From Pholiota molesta (taxonomy: Eukaryota > Basidiomycota > Agaricomycetes > Agaricales > Strophariaceae), in assembly GCA_014925825.1 (NCBI GenBank), contig JACGCK010000159.1:1-64000 (forward strand): 64,000 nt of DNA. Direction: 5' to 3'. The notes under the pieces are model-generated. The model searched no databases. It was given only the letters and a program-made list of their open reading frames with translations, and was not told the origin of the DNA. This document shows, in pieces, positions 32,835 to 45,245 of this stretch. Position numbers and translations under genes: made by a program. The first letter of the stretch is position 1. The number at the start of each line of letters is the position of its first letter.

Positions 32835-35800
32835 ATGGCCTCACGCACCGCCCCCAGCGCATCTAACACCGACAGGGAACGCGAACGACAGCGATACAAG
32901 GCCCGCCTCGTCACAGCTCTCAATGAAGACGACGACCCACTTGCCGCCTACCACCAATTCGTGCAATGGACCATCAAATCCTATGGAGAGAACGATCCGA
33001 GCTCGGGACTTGTAGATCTTCTGAAGGAGGCCACGACCCAATTTAAGGAGGACGATATGTACAAGAAGGACCTACGGTATCTGAAGATCTGGGCGTTATA
33101 TGCCAGGCAAGTGGAAAAAGCCGGCGCCATTGCGATATATGCATATTTGGTGGAGAATGACATTGGTACATCCTATTCGGCGCTTTACGAAGACTATGCG
33201 AATCTTCTGGAAGAGGATGGACGGTATGTGATGCGCTTCTTCTTTGGGTGAATTCATTCATCAGTTTTGTTTCCATCTATCATTCGTTTAGTCGTTCGGA
33301 GGCGGATTCCATCTATCGTAAAGGCGTTAAGAAAGGTGCTAGGCCATTAGAACGTTTGAAGACGAGATATCGGGAGTTTCAGAGTAGAGGCCCATCGTCA
33401 TCAGCCACATCCGCACCAGCCTCAAGCCCTCCTTCAACTACCTCGTCCAGAGCCGGACCTTCTCGAAGTAATGCTGCGACCAAAAGTTCACGATCCGCAA
33501 GTTCATCAAATCCACCATCGAGTTCGGCATCCTCATCGGGACCCATACCCACGGGAGCTTTTATATCGACGGCAGCACAACGATATGCACTTATGCTCGC
33601 GCCTCCTGCGCCAGGAAAGCGTCCAGAGAAGCTGCGATTTAACATGGGTTTGTTATGGACGGAAGAAGGGATGGAATACAGCATACAAGAAGCTCGTGCA
33701 AGATCTATGGGTTTGCTAGGGAAGAAATGGGCTCCACCTCCTCCGTCAGAGCGCTTCTCGAATTCATCATCATCTTCATCATCGTCGCTCGCCGTTGTTG
33801 ATTTCAACGATGATGGACAAAAATCATCGCGGTACAGAGCCCGTAGGAGCATGATGGGCGGCGCGGAACCCACAGTCACCATCAACACCAAGGAAGCGTT
33901 GGCCGATGTGTTTGGAATGTATAACTCGCCTGACAAAACAACAAAGCTCATGGTTCCAGGAAGCAAACATGCTCCGTTGAAGAAAATAGAGCCAGTAACA
34001 CCTCTTGTGCAGCCACGCTTGGCGTTCGCTAGGGAGAACGAGAATGCACAGAATGCGAAAACACCTACCCCTGGTACGTTCTTTGCCATTGATTCAAGTT
34101 AAACATTGAAATCCTGATTGTTTTCTGCATCAGCTTTCCGACCATTTACGGATGAAAATGCTCAACCCAATGCAGCTCGAACGCCTGCGGCGAAAGTGAG
34201 TCCATAATTCCAGCCTTTTAGGCATGAATCTCATCTACTCCTCAAGTTTACTCCTTTCGTGGACTCGGAACAACATAGAACGCCTTTCATAACACCTCGA
34301 GCAGCTCTTTCAGTGAAAGAAGTTCCGCCAACTATTCCTCGACAAGACGAAAATGCACCTGAAAACGCTTCTCAGAAGCCTGTGGAAACCGTTGCTGATT
34401 CCGTCTTTGCGAAGGTGTTCACTCCGGCCAGCAAAGGCGTGCCTCTGGCTCCGCTCCGAGACGTCTTCACCGACGATCACGGTAAACCTATGCCCAAGGC
34501 CAAATCCAACCCCACCCACGAACGCGCTAAATCTCATCACGATACTCTCCTTCCTGATCCTGAAAACCCACGCCCATCTGCATTCACGCCATTTAAGGAT
34601 GAGAATGCACGAACGCCTTTCAAAGTGTTCAGTCGGCCGCCGGAGGAGCAAGGAAGGTTAGGTGGCAATATGTTCACGCCTAAGACACCGAGTGCCGCTT
34701 TTACGCCTTTTACGGACAAGACGCCTGCTTTCACGCCATTCAAGGATACGGCACCTACGTTCAAACCATTCATTGACGCGGCACCGCAAGCAGTCCTTCA
34801 GCCTAGCCGCGTTCTAGCTCCACCAGCTGCGTTCGCGAATACCGTTGTTGAAATCGAAGACGACGAGGAAGAGGTCGACGAGCAAGACCAAGAGCCAGAA
34901 CCACACCACCGACAACTCGAGGAAGAGGATCAAGAGCAATACTATGACGAAGAAGATTCGCATATCGAGGAGTACGAGACCCCGTTGCCAGCAGAACACC
35001 TTCCACTTCCAGAAGAGTACGAGGAGGAGGGCGAGTCGTTCCAGGAAGTACCGATGGGCGGTCGGTTTGGCCAATTCAATGTCATGACACCTATCACAGA
35101 ACGGACATTCGAATTCACGAGCAGCACGAGAGGCGGCGGTACGCCAAGTATCAGATACGGCGATCTTCAGGACGCCGAGCGTGCTGAATACGCAGCTAAA
35201 GTGGCCGCTGTTCGACTTGCGGAGGAACTACGGGAAAGCGACGAGGAAGAGTACGACGACGATGGGGAGCAGCCTCAGGCGCTGGAGCCCCTTCGGCTGA
35301 ATGTGGACCAAATGCCCGCGCAGGTGACGCCGGAGGTGGTCATCATGGAGGAGCGGACAGGGTCGTTGAGCCTCCTCGACACGCTGACTTTGAGCTCCAA
35401 ATTCCGCCCGAGCAATCCCTGCAATCCGTTCGACCCCAGCATCATTTCCGCGCTTATCTCTCGCATCCCGCCGGATCCTCACTTCTACGATCTTCGCGGG
35501 CAGGAATGCAACAAGCTTGAGGAGCTCCAGCGCTTTGCGAAGAAGACGAGGAAGACGAGCTCGTCCAGCAATATTGCGGGAACTTTGGACCGCGGTTCGT
35601 TCGCGTTGAACCTCCAGGGCCATCGGTTCTTGGTGACGGAGAAGTTGGGCGAAGGTGGTTTTGGGTCCGTGTTTAAAGCTCGAGATGTCGGTGTCAAGGC
35701 AGGCGGAGAGAGCGACGAGGATGAAGAGGATGAGGATGAGGACGACGAAGACGAGGAGTCGGCGTCGTTAGTGGCGTTGAAGGTCGTCAAGCCGCGCAAC

Positions 35801-36661
35801 GTCTGGGAATATTCTGTTCTACGACGGCTACATACAGCTCTTTCGCCGTCGCTTCGTCGCTCCGTTGTCCTGCCACATGCGCTATATGCATACGGCGACG
35901 AAAGTCACCTGGTCCTCAGCCTTTGTCCGCAAGGCATGCTCCTGAACATCATCAACAACGCCGTCTCCGCAGGTGTATCGCAGGCAGGTGCTTGCCTTGA
36001 CGAGCTGCTCGTTATCTTCTTCACCATCGAGCTGCTACGGCTACTGGAAGCTATGCACGGCACCGGCTTCATCCACGGCGATCTCAAAATCGACAACCTC
36101 CTGCTACGATTGGAAGACGTCCCAGGCGGCGCCGCCGCCTGGTCGGGCACGTATCAGCCGTCGGGCGAGGGCGGGTGGAGCTACAAAGGCCTCAAAGTCA
36201 TCGACTTCGGGCGGACGATCGACACGCGTCTGTTCCCGCTCGGGCAGCAGTTCATCGCGGACTGGGCCACGGACGACCGCGACTGCTTCGAGGTGCGCGA
36301 GAACCGGCCGTGGACGTACCAGACGGACTACTTCGGGCTTGCGGGCGTGGTCTACTGCATGCTGTTCGGCAAGTACATCCAGGCGAGCGCGGTCGTGGCG
36401 TACAAGGACGATGAGGGCGTGGAGCGGTATAAGATCGCGACGCCGCTCAAGCGGTATTGGCAGACGGATATCTGGAACAGGCTGTTTGACGTGCTGCTGA
36501 ACCCGGGCTTGGTGCGGCCGCACGGCGAGCTGCCTGTGTGCGATGCGATGGCGGAGTTGCGCAAGGAGATGGAGGTGTGGTTGCAGGCCAATTGCAATAG
36601 GACGAGCAATACGTTGAAGGGGCTGCTGAAGAAGGTTGAGCTTTCTTGTTATAAGCTATGA
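32835..36661 (+). CDS. BUB1: BUB1 spindle-assembly checkpoint kinase (1215 aa)
   Basis: Four exons: 32835-33223, 33292-34073, 34134-34195 and 34247-36661. Residues about 14-165 form the Mad3/BUB1 homology region (DDDPLAAYHQFVQWTIKSYG, YLKIWALYARQVEKAGAIAI, LLEEDGRRSEADSIYRKG), which binds kinetochore KNL1-type proteins. A GLEBS-like Bub3-binding motif, VTINTKEALADVFGMYN, lies near residue 323. A disordered centre has repeated F-x-P-F elements (AFTPF, FKPF) and acidic runs. The kinase domain (about 870-1200) has GEGGFGSVF, ALKVV with the catalytic Lys, HGDLKIDN and IDFGRTID, typical of BUB1. There is no KEN box, which fits BUB1 rather than Mad3. An acidic insert (EDEEDEDEDDEDEE) sits between the glycine loop and the catalytic Lys. 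The first in-frame ATG in the homology region was chosen as start. Confidence 0.93.
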
Positions 36662-36917
36662 TTTTTGTGTTTCGACGATTTTTCATTGTATATATAATTT
36701 ACTTTACGTTTAGACTATTTTTTCTATTGTTGGCTTGTGTACATACTACATATAGCGCCATACAGATACAGATGAAGGAGTGTGGACATGGGTTGCTAGT
36801 GCAACGCGGATGATAAGAAAAGATGAACATAACGAGGAAAAGAGCGTGGTTCAGGTATAGCTACAAAGTATTGGCGAATCAGGGGGAATAGGAATCTTCC
36901 AACGCGTCCAATCTTTC

Positions 36918-37789
36918 TCAGAAATAGGAATAGGACCGACCATCATCGAGATGGACCTCTGGTTCATACTGCGAATAAACCGAAGTAACGGCGGTATACT
37001 TGGAGAAGCTAGACGCTTGACTTAGAACTGAGAACGGAACGGACTGTCGCGCAGGATACCCGCGTGCTTGGGGCGCAGCCGCATCCACACAATACACAGG
37101 CGGCGGCTGTCCTCCCCGAAAGTTGCCCAGCGCAGATGCGCCGCGGTGGCTCGCGGCGGGGGGCGCGGGCGACGGGTAATAGCTGTCGCCGCGCTTCGTC
37201 GGCGGGTGCACGGTGACTCTCAGCTGGGTTCCAGGGATCGTGTCCCACCTATTCAGCTTGCGCAGCGCCAGGCCTGGGATCCCGGGCAGCGGCTTGTCGT
37301 AGTCCGCCCCCACCACCGTGCGCGCCTCGGAGAGATCGCGCGCGAGCTCCTGCCTGTCGAGTGTCTTCTGCCGTCGCTGCGCCGCGAAATGCGCGGAGAC
37401 GGCGCTGTGCGCGCCCCCGGCGTCCGACGCGGGCGCGGAGGGGGGGAGGTAGACGTAGACGCTGGTGCCGCGGACTTCGGAGGGGCGGACGACGTAGGTG
37501 CCCGTGCCGCAGCCGTGGCACGCGTACGTGCCCGCGAGGGCCTGCGCGGGGTTGGCGTGTGCGCAGCGCCAGTTCGTGCAGAGCCAACCGTGATGCCCGC
37601 GCCGGACTACTAGAGATCGGTATTAAGTCAGATGCGTTTGGGGGAGGTGGGGTACTTACGTTGTTTTGCTCGGGTGAGGAGGTAGGAGCAGTCCAGGAGG
37701 TAGGAGCAGTAGGTTGCGAAGCGGCCGGAGGGGAGCCAGGAGGGTTTCTTCGCTGGACGAGGGGAAGGCATGGCGGGCTTTTCAGACAT
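36918..37789 (-). CDS. Putative zinc-binding protein, unrecognised (273 aa)
   Basis: Exons 37789-37660 and 37609-36918 join in phase 1 (GTAAGT...CTCTAG). After a basic-hydrophobic start (RFATYCSYLLDCSYLLTRAK) comes a Cys-rich segment, WLCTNWRCAHANP and YACHGCGTGTYVV (about residues 52-84). The C-x4-C and C-x2-C spacing could hold one zinc. A Pro-Gly linker and a Ser/Tyr-rich tail ending in GRSYSYF follow. It converges on BUB1, with 256 bp between the two stop codons. I do not recognise the family. Confidence 0.6.
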
Positions 37790-37989
37790 GGGTGGGTAGG
37801 GAGTGATAGAGTGTAACGTTTGAGGAGATAGAGAGCAGAAGCTGCTGGGTGATATCAAGCGAGCGAGTGAGTTGACGACTTGGGTAGGAGAGTAAAGAGG
37901 GGAGTGTGATAGGTGCGATGGAAGGAAAAGGAACCCAACGTAGCTTTATACCATCCCACAGCGCACTTCGGTGCCTATTTTTTTCAAGG

Positions 37990-39500
37990 CCAGGCCACCC
38001 AACGTTCAGAACCACCATGCCACTTGGCCTGCAAAACGAAACAATGGAATGGAGAACATTACGCTTTTTCGGTTAGAAAAGTAGTCTTTGAGCGGCGCTG
38101 GTCCAGAAACGGAGTGGATATTGCTTTACGGGCTCAGCGTCACTTAGGCGCCTGACAATTCCATCAAGCGCCCATGACCATAGAAGGCATTTTCGGAGTT
38201 CAAACTTGATACACTTGATACGCTATGACCACCAAATGACCGCGCCAGAGAGGCGCGATTGCCAATCAGTGAGCTTGACGGTAGAAATTAGCGCTTGTGC
38301 TTATCCGCTTTACGAATCATTCTTGCTTGAAGCTGCTCACGTTAGCTTATATGGAAAAAGCAGATTGAAGTTGACTTCAAGTCTTTTTCGTGGTTTGGTC
38401 TCCCTAATCGCAATTGTATATCTGGGAATTATTATTGCAGTTGTATTCTAGCATTTACGCCCCGTGACATGCAGCTGGGGGAGCGTCTGAATCTGAATTA
38501 AGTGTCATGCAGCAGAATTTAGGGGAGATACAGACAAGAGTATATACGTAGCGGCGATGTAGATATCGGAATAGCCAGCCTTTGGTGGGGTGGAGAGTGC
38601 TCTGCGCCTCGAGCGTAGATCAATATCCCAGTCCATAGGCCACTCAGCATTTCGGAGCCACCAATGCTACTTGGGCCGCAAAGCGAAACAATGGAATGGA
38701 GAACATGACGCTTTTCCTGTCTGTCTGAAAAGGAACCGTCGAGTGGCCTTGGGCCAGCACGCAGACGGTGAAAGGAACAACATCCATTTTTGATCATTTA
38801 GTTAGCCTTATAAGGAGTGAATTTCGCTTTACGGGTTCAGCGTCACTTAGGCGCCTGACATTCCATCAAGCGCCCATGACCATACATAGAAGGCAGCTAG
38901 AAGGCATCGTCGGAGTTTGAACTTTATAATACGCTGCTAGCTATGACCATCGCCGAAGACTCGTAGGCACGGTTGCCAATCAGTGGGATTGGCGCTTGCG
39001 CTTATCCACTTTACGAAGTATTGCGTGTTTTCAAGCGGGTCGGGCTCAACGTACTTAACTTGCGGAAAGGGTTTTGCCAAAGACGACTCGGAAATTCGTT
39101 CACAAATTAGGTACCTATCATCAAATGATAGGTTGGTTCTTCCAACCTTCCGCAAATAACTGAGCGGTGGAATCGAATGGTTAGTCCATTGGAAAACGCT
39201 CGAGGAAAAGATGTTGCGTAAGATTTGACATCATCTCCCAATTGATGAGACTCGCAGTAAGCTGCTCGCGCAGAGCATCGTTAGCTTGTATACAGAGTGT
39301 CATGAGAAAAGCACAGACCTGGAGCCTTTTTCGTATTTAAGATATCTTTTAATGCGGTTTTTGTCTGGAGTTTTTCTATCATAAATATATTTTAGCATGA
39401 TGTGACATGCAGCTGGTGAAACGTCAAAATTGAATATCGTGCAGCAAAAATTATGGGAGACATAGAGAAGAACAGTATATGCATAGCGGCGACGTAGATC
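37990..39500. repeat. Intergenic tandem duplication (two diverged ~0.5-0.9 kb copies)
   Basis: About 38035-38230 and 38685-38950 share AACAATGGAATGGAGAACAT, CAGCGTCACTTAGGCGCCTG and CCATCAAGCGCCCATGACCA. About 38335-38555 and 39280-39500 share GTGACATGCAGCTGG and the GGAGA(T/C)A(C/T)AGA(C/G)AAGA - TATATAC block. The order is the same in both, so it is a direct duplication with indels. No coding frame is conserved. Confidence 0.7.
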
Positions 39501-40528
39501 TCAAGGCCCAGGGTGCTCTGATTCTCGAGATGAGATCTATACTCCAGTGGATTGGCGAGATCGGAGTGCGTGTCTCTTCGATGGTTTTGACTTCGAGCAC
39601 TGGGAAGAGGAGAGCTCGTGTGCGCGGAGTCTGCCTTCACTATGATTACAATTGCAGGATTCGTACGTTACGGTGGGTGTTCGTTGTGGGCAGCGGGTTG
39701 AGGCGGGGGATCGCGAATGGGTATTCGGCTCAGCACGTAAACTTGTGGGTGTTTCATTATTGGTGTGCAAAGATGTTGACCGCTCCTGCCATTGCCAGTT
39801 GCCGTGTTGCACCTTATATGTGAGGTATTTTTAAGGATATTGGGAGATTGAGGGCTTTTGTCTGCCTTCAGAAATAGAGTCTTCTATACACATACCAAGC
39901 ATGAGGCACATAGATCTCCGAGGACTACTTGGCAAGGATGTTGAGAACCTTGTGGCGCTCGTCGCCGAGGCTAGGCGCTGTACTTTTGCTTGCGCTGGGC
40001 AGAGACGAGCCACTCTCACAGGTGCGGGTCAGGTATCTCAAGCATCTCTGCGCCTGCCAAGTTGCAGTGTCAAAGCTGTGTGATATGTTCGAAGATGGCC
40101 GCTGCAAACATCATGATGCAGGAGGAGATCAAAGACTTCAGCTTCATGTTTTCCAGATTTGTCGTTCGAGCTCAGTTGATATACGGTGCACCAGAGTTGA
40201 GTACTGAGTCTTGGCAGCTGGTTGGGCGGACAGCTCCGCGATGTTACCAGTTGTAGGAGGCATAGTGTTGCGGAGGAGTGTGGCCGAGGGATGCCGAGGA
40301 CCCCGAAAGGGTGGCCGGGGACCCTGGGTGGTGATGAATTGTTGTGGTTGTTGCTTGCTGCTCTGCACGCTCGAGCCCTCTCGGTCTCGCTCTCCTCAGC
40401 GACCTGTTCGCTCTTCTCCGGTGTCTCGACGACCCCCGCTTTTCACTCATCTCTTTCTCTTTCTTTCCTTCATCTCCACATCTTTACGTCCTCGGATCCG
40501 CCAGTCTCTGTCGCAGTCTGCACCCTCC
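39501..40528. other. Spacer upstream of PBP1; no supportable gene
   Basis: Short open frames on both strands lack start, splice and family support. The last 150 bp (40380-40528) are strongly CT-rich on the plus strand, as is common for fungal promoters, and lead into the PBP1 start codon. Confidence 0.35.
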
Positions 40529-43500
40529 ATGGCCACCGCAGCACGACCCACCAAGGGCCCCCGCAAGGGCCCGGCAGAGCCTACCCCCGCACGGTGAGCA
40601 CCCTCTCTACCCTGCACCCCCCGCACGCACCGCCCCCGCCGCCTCCCTGCTGACCCTTGCGCCCCCCGCAGGACCGCCGCGAATCGCACCTCCGCCTGGG
40701 GCCCCGGCTCCCGCGCCTCGCCCACCTTCTCGCCCGCCGGTGCGCCCGCCGCCGCCGCCGCCGCCGCGCACGGCCGCCCCAGTCCCAGCCAGAGCCCCCC
40801 GAACGCCCAGGGCCCCGCGCCCCAGAGCTTCCCCCCGCTCGCTGGGCCGCAGCACCAGCACCAGCAGCACCAGCAGCAACAGACGAACGGCGCTGCTGGC
40901 GCCCCCGCGCCCCGCACGGAGGCGCCCAGCGCCCCCCGCGACCGCGTCCTCCAGGCGCTGTCCGGCCTCACGGTGCGCCCTCACCTCCCTCCCCGTCTGC
41001 TCCCCCGCCGATCTCGCTGATTGATTGACCCTTCTTTTCGCAGGGCACGACCGTCACGCTGCTCACCAAGTCCGGGCAGCGCCTCGAGGGCGTCGTCGGC
41101 GCCATCTCGGCGCCGACGCCCGGCGAGGGCGAGGGCCTCACGCTGAAGGACGTCAAGGACGTCGGCGTCGCGGGCGCCCCCCTCCGCGAGACGCAGTTCG
41201 TGCCCGCGGCGCAGATCGATAGCTACACCTCTGGGCCGGCGGATGCGCGGCCGACCGCCGCGAACGGCGACAGTGAGTTGCCTTATTTTTATTTTCCTGT
41301 TCGTCTGAGGATGGGGGCATTGGTATCAAGTACCGTCGCATTGTCTCATTTTGTAATGACGCCTCTCGCGTGCCTTCCTTTTTCCTCTTCCCCGTCTCTT
41401 TATCATCTTCATGCACACCAAACATACTCACCCACCCCCTCCAGCCTTCCGCACCGACACCGACATCAGCACCGGCGCGCGCAAAACGCCCCTGCGCGAA
41501 CGCGACCTCCAAGCCTGGGTGCCCTCCTCCGACGCCCCCTCCACCGCCTCTGCGGCCGTCGGGCTCGACGACGACGACACCTTCGGGTTGTCCTCAGCAA
41601 CCACAGGCGCAGCGGCGGCGGCGGCGGCGAAGAGCGCGTGGGACCAGTTCTCGGCGAACGAGCAGCTGTTCGGGGTGCGCGCGAGCTTCGACGAGGAGGT
41701 GTACACGACGAAGCTGGACCGGAGTGCGCCGGATTTTAAGGAAAGGGAGAGGAGGGCGGCGAGGATTGCGAGTGAGATTATTGGGGTGCGTTGTTTTCTC
41801 TTTTGTTTGGGTTGGGTTTTGGATTGGATTTGCTTTGCGTTTCCGTTTTTTGTTGTACTGTTCACTTTCCTTCTTTTTTTTTTTTTCCTTTGAGAGAGAT
41901 TTGCGATGATGGGGGATTGTTGACATTTCGCTGCTTATTTTCTCTCTTACTTTGTCTTCTGTTCTTTTTTTCACGGCCTCTTTTTTCCTTCCTTGCGTTG
42001 GATGTGGTTTTTTGGATTTGGGTGTGCGGTTTCCATTTTCTTTTCTAATGTTTACCGCCTTGGAAGCATGAGTGGCTTTTTCGGATGAGCTACTGATTTT
42101 ACCCTGGGTTGCGTGTGGATCTGGCTATGGGCGTACTATCTCTGCTGTCCAGCTGTGTTATCCTTTGCTTTCAATTTTTTTTTCTTCGAGAGATTTGCGA
42201 TGATGTGGTATTGTTGACATTTCGCTGCTTATTTTCTCTCTTACTGCGCCTTCGTGTTTTCTTTCTTTTTTTTTTTTTTTTGCCTTGGTTACCGCGTTCC
42301 CAATCACCGACTCTGGATAATTGATTGTACCCGACTAACCTTATTTTTCCTAGTCCGCTACAAACAACCCGCATATTGCGGAAGAGCGCGGCGTCATCGT
42401 TGACGATAGTGGTATTAATGAGGAGGACAAGTTCGTATCAACCCTTATCTATTCTACGTCACTGTTTCTTCTCTGCACTGCAACTCATTTACGTTACCCA
42501 GATACGGCGCCGTCGTGCGCGGCCAAAATGCTTACGTGCCTCCAGGCGCCCGCCGTTCAGGTTTGCCGTCTACACAGCCTACTACCGCCTCCTCGCCTGC
42601 TGTCTCCACAGCTACGACGCCCGGTGTCTCGGGCCTTGCGACGTCGAGCTCGACGGCCAACATCATCACGACGGCTGCGGACGCCGTCAAGAGTGCTGAG
42701 ATCCCCAAGGTCGCTGTGGATGGCGCCAGCCCTGCGTCCAGCAAGGCGGCGTCGCCGGCGCCCAACGCTGCGGGCAACAAGGTGCGTCTTATCTTATCGC
42801 CCTCTGTGGGCGTGGTGTGTGTGCGTGGCTCATTGTGTGTGTTCTGTGTGTGTGTGTTGTGTGTATGCCAGCCCCCCGCGGATCCGCTGCCTGCGTTCCG
42901 CGACTTCGTCAAGGACGAGAAGCAGCGGCTGACGCAGAAGCGCCAGGCGCTCGTGAAGAGCGACATGGACAAGCGCATGGCGGATCTCGTCAAGTTCAGC
43001 CAGAATTTCAAGGTCCGTCCGTCTTCCCGTGCTCTGTCGTTGGTTTTTGGGCCCCTCCTCACTTCCGTCCCTTCCCGCGTGCAGCTTAACAAGCCCATCC
43101 CAGACGATCTCGTGCCGATCCTGGCGAAGGACGAAGAGCGCCAGCGCCAGATCACCGAAAAGGCGCGCCTAGACGCGGCCTCCGCGCACGCGCGCGCGAT
43201 CGGCCCGTCCACGCCGTCGCAGGCGAGCCGCGGCGTCGCGGTCAAGGGCGCCGTTGCGGCTAACGCGAAGGGCGGTGCGGCGGCGCCCGCCAAGCCTGGC
43301 GCGCCGGGCCCGGGGGCGGCGGTGGGCAAGCCGCCGTCGCAGGCGCTCGCGGGCAAGGGCGGCGCGGGCGCGGCGGCGGCTGCGGCCGCTGCGGGTGCGA
43401 TCAAGCCTGCGCTGAGCCCTGCGCCAGCGGCGGCGGCGGCGAAGCCAGCGAGTGCGGCGGCGGGTACGAAGAAGATTAATATGATGATCCAGCCGATCCC

Positions 43501-45245
43501 GCCGTTCCGGGGCGGGGCCGGGTCGAAGGCGACGACGGCGTCGGCCCCGCCGCCGGCGAAGGCGCCGGGTGGTGCGGCGAACGGCGCTGCGGCTGCGGCG
43601 CCCGCGAGGCAAGGTAGGAACGTCCCCCCGAGAGCTCTGCGGAATAACGGGCTCAATGTGGACGCAGCGACGGCGAACGGCGCGGTACCCACGACGATGC
43701 ATGCGAATGCGAACGCGGCGAGGGGCGAGCAGGCGCCGCCGATGTCGCCGAACACGCTCGCGGCGAAGCAGCTGAACGCGCACGCGTCGTCGTTCCGGCC
43801 GAACCCCAAGGCAAATGCCTTCACTCCTGTAATACCCGGTCTTTTTTTCGCTGACGATGGGATGTGTTCTGATCCTTTTTTTTTGGTTGCCCTTTTTGGA
43901 TGTTCTTTTCTGTGTTACGTGTCTTCTTTTGTGGGGGTGCGTGTCGTTTTTCTAGGTTGTCCCAGCGCCCAAGAACGGCCCGGCTCCGCCCTCGGCGACG
44001 CTGCCGCCGACCAGCGCGCATGCCTCGCACTCCGCGTCGCCCAAGCCCAAGAACGGTGAAACGGTCAGTCTCGTCTCTTTGTTATCATTTGTGTTGTTGT
44101 GATGCTGATGGAAAGGGGTTGCTGCAGCAGCCCTCCGGCACCCCGAACGCCTTCTTCGGCACGCGTCTGGTGAAGAAAAGTACGCCCGTACACCTGAAGG
44201 ACGACTTCAATCCGTTCAAGCACAACAAGGTCGTCGAGGCGTCGCAAGTCTGTGCGTCCCTTTTCCTGTTCCTCTGCCTGTCTCCGCGTTTCTCAGCGCC
44301 GCGCATCATCATGCTGACGCTATACACCCTCTGCACAGCGGCGATGTGGCCCTACAGCGGCAAGCGCTACGCGCAGATGTTCCCGCCCGCGCAGCACGCG
44401 CCCGCACAGCACGGCGGGCAGATGATGCCGCCGATGCCGCCGCCGATTCCGCCGCCGTCTTACGAGGAGGACTCGGCGGCGCAGGCTGCTGCGGTGCAGC
44501 AGCAGCAACAGCAGCAACAGCAACAGCAGCAGCAGCAACAGCAGCAACAACAGCAGCAACAACAGCAGCAGCACCGCGGGTATGTGTATGCGTACCCGCC
44601 TTATGGGTACCCGCCTCAGGTGCGTTTCGTTTTTTCAATGGTTTTTTGTGGGTTTGAAGGTTGATGTTTGGTTTTTGTTCGAATTAGCATATGATGCCTG
44701 GTATGGCACCGCCTGGGCCGCCTGGTCCGTATATGCAGGGCCCGTATATGCAGATGGGACCTTATCCCCCTGGGATGCCGCCTCCGAATGGTGTGTTCTT
44801 TACTTGTGTTATCTGTCCTGTGGGCATACCTAACGATTTTGGTTATCGACGCGTAGCCATGTATTCTCCTGCGATGGGCCAGATGCCACGTCAGTCTTCC
44901 CTACTTGGTGTTTAAAAACACCCTATTGATATCTTTGTCCCCACCTCAGCTCCGCAAGCGTACATGCAGCCTCCTCCCGGTGCGTACCCGCCGCCCCCCA
45001 ACGGCGCCGGCCCCCGGCCCTCAATGCCGCCCACGCCGATCCCGGCGCACGCGCATCCCTACTACCACCAGAGCCCGCAACGTATGCTCCTGTCCTTTGA
45101 TCCGTACGCTGGTAGTAAAATGTTCACGATGCCCACAGTGCAGCACGCGTACCCGATGATGATGCCCCCGCCGCCGAACATCCCGCCGCCGCACGGCTAC
45201 GAGGGCGGCCCTGCGCCGCCTGTCCCGATGGGCGGACACGCGTAG
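40529..45245 (+). CDS. PBP1: Pbp1 / ataxin-2 family RNA-binding protein (1040 aa)
   Basis: Fourteen exons stay in phase: 40529-40593, 40672-40972, 41044-41272, 41445-41785, 42354-42430, 42502-42781, 42872-43012, 43085-43828, 43956-44063, 44128-44251, 44339-44619, 44688-44790, 44857-44889, 44950-45245. Domains: an LSm fold (TTVTLLTKSGQRLEGVVGAI, residues ~115-195), the LsmAD domain (WDQFSANEQLFGV, FDEEVYTTKLDRS, ~262-312), a long Ala/Pro/Gly-rich disordered part, a PAM2-like poly(A)-binding-protein motif SSFRPNPKANAFTP (~713-726), the ataxin-2 WPYSGKRY block (~806) and a Pro/Met/Gln-rich tail with 25 consecutive Gln (857-881). The family acts in poly(A)-tail control and stress granules. Exon 10 uses the GTGCGT donor at 44252, because only that keeps frame into WPYSGK. 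Confidence 0.93.
41861..42240 (+). repeat. Duplicated block inside the long fourth PBP1 intron
   Basis: The 568-nt intron (41786-42353) contains two copies of a block with GAGATTTGCGATGATG and ATTGTTGACATTTCGCTGCT, then TATTTTCTCTCTTACT, at about 41895-41955 and 42188-42245. Each is preceded by a poly-T run. The intron is several times longer than the others in this gene. Confidence 0.8.
42812..42871 (+). repeat. GT-rich microsatellite in a PBP1 intron
   Basis: Runs of TG and GT dinucleotides broken by TGCG, TTC and TTGT make up most of the 90-nt sixth intron, just before its CCAG acceptor. Confidence 0.7.
44497..44571 (+). repeat. CAG/CAA tract encoding 25 glutamines
   Basis: Twenty-five consecutive Gln codons, mixed CAG and CAA, in exon 11 of PBP1. 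CAA interruptions occur about every two to four codons, which should damp slippage. Confidence 0.9.

Noticed and set aside
33379..34089. Minus-strand open frame of 236 codons opposite BUB1
   Set aside because: Overlaps the BUB1 second exon, with no independent evidence.
39140..39260. Possible tRNA-like fold
   Set aside because: No A-box, B-box or cloverleaf pairing could be drawn by eye.
40607..40984. Minus-strand Ala/Gly/Arg frame opposite PBP1 exon 2
   Set aside because: Pure GC-skew artefact of the Pro/Ala-rich exon.
42532..43824. Minus-strand open frame of 430 codons opposite PBP1
   Set aside because: Antisense shadow of the Ala/Gly-rich PBP1 exons, which have solid domain and splice evidence.
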